Below, one piece after another: positions 62,016 to 64,000 of a stretch of 64,000 bases of DNA. The notes under the pieces are model-generated. The model was not told the origin of the DNA. It did not search any database and saw nothing but the letters and a program-made list of their open reading frames with translations. The first letter of the stretch is position 1; every line of letters begins with the position of its first letter. The position numbers were made by a program, and so were the translations under genes. The stretch is from Strigops habroptila (taxonomy: Eukaryota; Chordata; Aves; Psittaciformes; Psittacidae), in the NCBI RefSeq assembly GCF_004027225.2, contig NC_044282.2, positions 50,684,576-50,748,575 on the forward strand. Reading direction: 5' to 3'.

Positions 62016-64000
62016 GAACTTAATTATCTTGTTGTTTTGGGTCATGTGATGCTTATGGAAAACAATGGGAATTATGTGCATAAACAACATGATTGAATTC
62101 TGAATAGGTAACTGTTACTGGGACTGATATTTACCCCAGCAAACATAAAAGATAGATATCAATTAGACATATATATATAATACTAAAGAAAAATAGAAAT
62201 AATAAAGAATGAAAACTCAGTTCATTCTGATCCCAAATAAATTCACTACTACTATAAAGCCAAGAAGTCTAGGAGAAGTGAGTAAAAGGAAAACCTTCTC
62301 CTAGCAGGGTGAGAATTAAAAATGCAATTCATTCCTTAATTCAAGCAGGATGGCTTGTTTTTACTAATCTTTTAAAAGATATTAATATTAATCAAAATAT
62401 CATTTAACAATATGCTAATAGTTCCATGATTTTTTTTAATTTGAAAGCAACTCCAATTCCCCTTTCTTTTAGTCAAAGTATATCCAACAAGCACATTAAT
62501 GACTATTTTGAGTTAATGGTTTTGCAAACACGATTAGAAGCTATCCTTAGTATTCCAAAAAGCATGTATGCAATATCTTAAATACATATATACCCTCAAA
62601 GGGAGTGCCTTGCAGTCATATATCTCCTTAAAAATATGTGTGAAGTATTAAGGAGAACAATAGTTTTTGCCTCCAAATTCATAAGACTCTGTAACGAATA
62701 AGCTGTGATGAAGGTTCATAGACACAACTGGAGTTTGAAGGTTTCTATGCAGTGTCCAGGATCTACACAGCTAGCAGAGGCACGAGACCTATTCGACATG
62801 TCCATAAAGGAACAATTCAGCTCATAATCAGGTTCGTACTTGTAAACTCCACTAGCGTTATTACAATATAAATATCCAAGAGCCATAGTTTTCCTGTGGT
62901 GCAGCTGCTATTAGTCTTGCTGAATCTCTATCATCTGAAGCAGATGTAGATAAAGATCCCTTCTTCAAACCACAAATCAATCATTATTTGACACAATTTT
63001 TCACACAGTGTTGGCTTGTGTTGGACTGGAACTGGTGACACACTGGTGAAAGTTATATTCTTTACTTTTGCCCATACCCTTCATAAATTTGGAAATGTTT
63101 TTCAGAATGATTTGGTCCATCACCTTTCCATCGACTGAGGTAAAGCTGCTCAGTTTATTGGTTCCCGGATTATTCCTTTTGTCTTTCTAGAAGATAAGAG
63201 AGAAAATTGCTTTCTTTAAGTCAAGAATCTCTCCAAAATGCCACGAGCTTCATTATTTCTCATGAAACTGTAAATACAGCTGTAGAAAATAGCATTTATC
63301 AATTTTCAGTCAACAACAGAAATGTATTGCAGTCTATTTAGAAGCATAAAAATATGTCATTGTAGAAGTGTCAGTATAGTCTGATCTCAAATTAGACAGA
63401 GGCCTCTTCCACAATTCATTGCTGTCTTGGAACTAAGTGTGGACTCTTCAGTTTAAGCAAAAATGTACTTAAACTGACATGCTTCTTCCAGGCCTGAAAC
63501 AGTTTCTTTAGACTGCGGACCAACTTTAGGCTGAGCCTTACAGTTTTTAAAGATGTAGGTCAAGTCTGCTTCATGAAGTGAGATTTTTAATGAAAGAGTG
63601 TAATATGTAGAAGTAGTAACATCTGAGCTACTAGAGAGCTAAGAAGTATACTACTTTTGTAAATAGCAGTGTCAGTGCATGGCCTAAAGTCTTTGACTCT
63701 TGATACTCTATGCTGTTTGACTGTTAGCTTGCTCTGTTGTTGACTGATCCAAGCTTACACAGGGTTTCAGAAATGCAAGGACTTGTAAATTAGAGGCAAT
63801 ATGTATGAATCTGAACCTGGCTTCACTCTGTCTTTATTGCACAGTCATTCAGTATTTCCTGGGTAAGCTTTGCAATCACAAAACAATCTCAGTCATCTAC
63901 ATACCCTTACATGTCACCCCATCCAGTGCAACACATAACCTCAGTTTCATGCCATGAAAACATCATTTTAGCAGCTGCTACACACCTTTCCTATTACTTC

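Larger units (their letters stand above)
58989..64000. other. Gene-free stretch to the window end
   Basis: No recognisable gene. The segment holds a T homopolymer (59356-59368), a CAACAAAA repeat (61292-61318), an old amniote repeat fragment (61915-62015), and a TA run near 62168-62182. The 82-codon frame at 59862-60110 (plus) shows no domain. Confidence 0.65.

Noticed and set aside
1..64000. CRISPR arrays, prokaryotic operons, tRNA or rRNA genes
   Set aside because: No regularly spaced identical repeats, no compact gene clusters with ribosome-binding sites, and no cloverleaf or rRNA-like sequence noticed on reading; the content is vertebrate.

Overview
The window reads as AT-rich, gene-poor vertebrate DNA, almost certainly from a bird. 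The main evidence is the repeat content. There are seven pieces of the CR1 LINE, the dominant retrotransposon of avian genomes, including one nearly complete copy. There is also a solo LTR with the terminal sequences of a common avian endogenous-retrovirus LTR family (ERVL-like by my recollection). Very old SINE-like or MITE-like remnants typical of amniotes are present as well. I find no complete host protein-coding gene, no rRNA or tRNA gene I can defend, no CRISPR array and no bacterial-type operon. The window is best read as an intergenic stretch or part of a very long intron.

Layout. 1-10.8 kb is unique AT-rich sequence with small microsatellites and one speculative signal-peptide-like exon (5101-5152, plus strand). 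10.8-19 kb holds three short, decayed CR1 3' ends on the plus strand, a MIR-like fragment near 15.0 kb, and a 558-bp solo LTR (17861-18418). 21.0-21.35 kb is a 5'-truncated CR1 on the minus strand. A polypurine stretch lies at 24.6-24.97 kb. 27.08-30.62 kb is the centrepiece: a minus-strand CR1 with a GC-rich 5' UTR, an ORF1 (coiled coil plus SGNH-type esterase), an ORF2 endonuclease and reverse transcriptase, and the 3' terminal octamer-type repeat. 30.6-58.3 kb is mostly unique sequence with a small CR1 relic (about 41.9 kb), a 21-bp tandem duplication (43.97 kb), a candidate conserved non-coding block (about 48.8-49.1 kb) and an in-phase compound pentanucleotide repeat (52.9 kb). 58.35-58.99 kb is a 634-bp plus-strand CR1 3' end. 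59-64 kb is unique, with one old amniote repeat fragment near 61.9 kb.

How the parts work together. The only coherent machinery is the CR1 element. Its ORF1 protein would bind RNA, the ORF2 endonuclease would nick the target, and the reverse transcriptase would copy the RNA from its 3' end. This copy cannot do so now. ORF1 is a single open frame of 359 codons interrupted by two TGA codons. ORF2 carries an internal deletion that fuses the endonuclease out of frame to the reverse transcriptase and removes the linker and N-terminal RT region. The catalytic motifs that remain look intact, so the copy appears relatively young.

I found no convincing undescribed biological system. The findings list what I would check next, with scores kept low where the signal could be chance. 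All repeat-family assignments are from recognition, not a database search.
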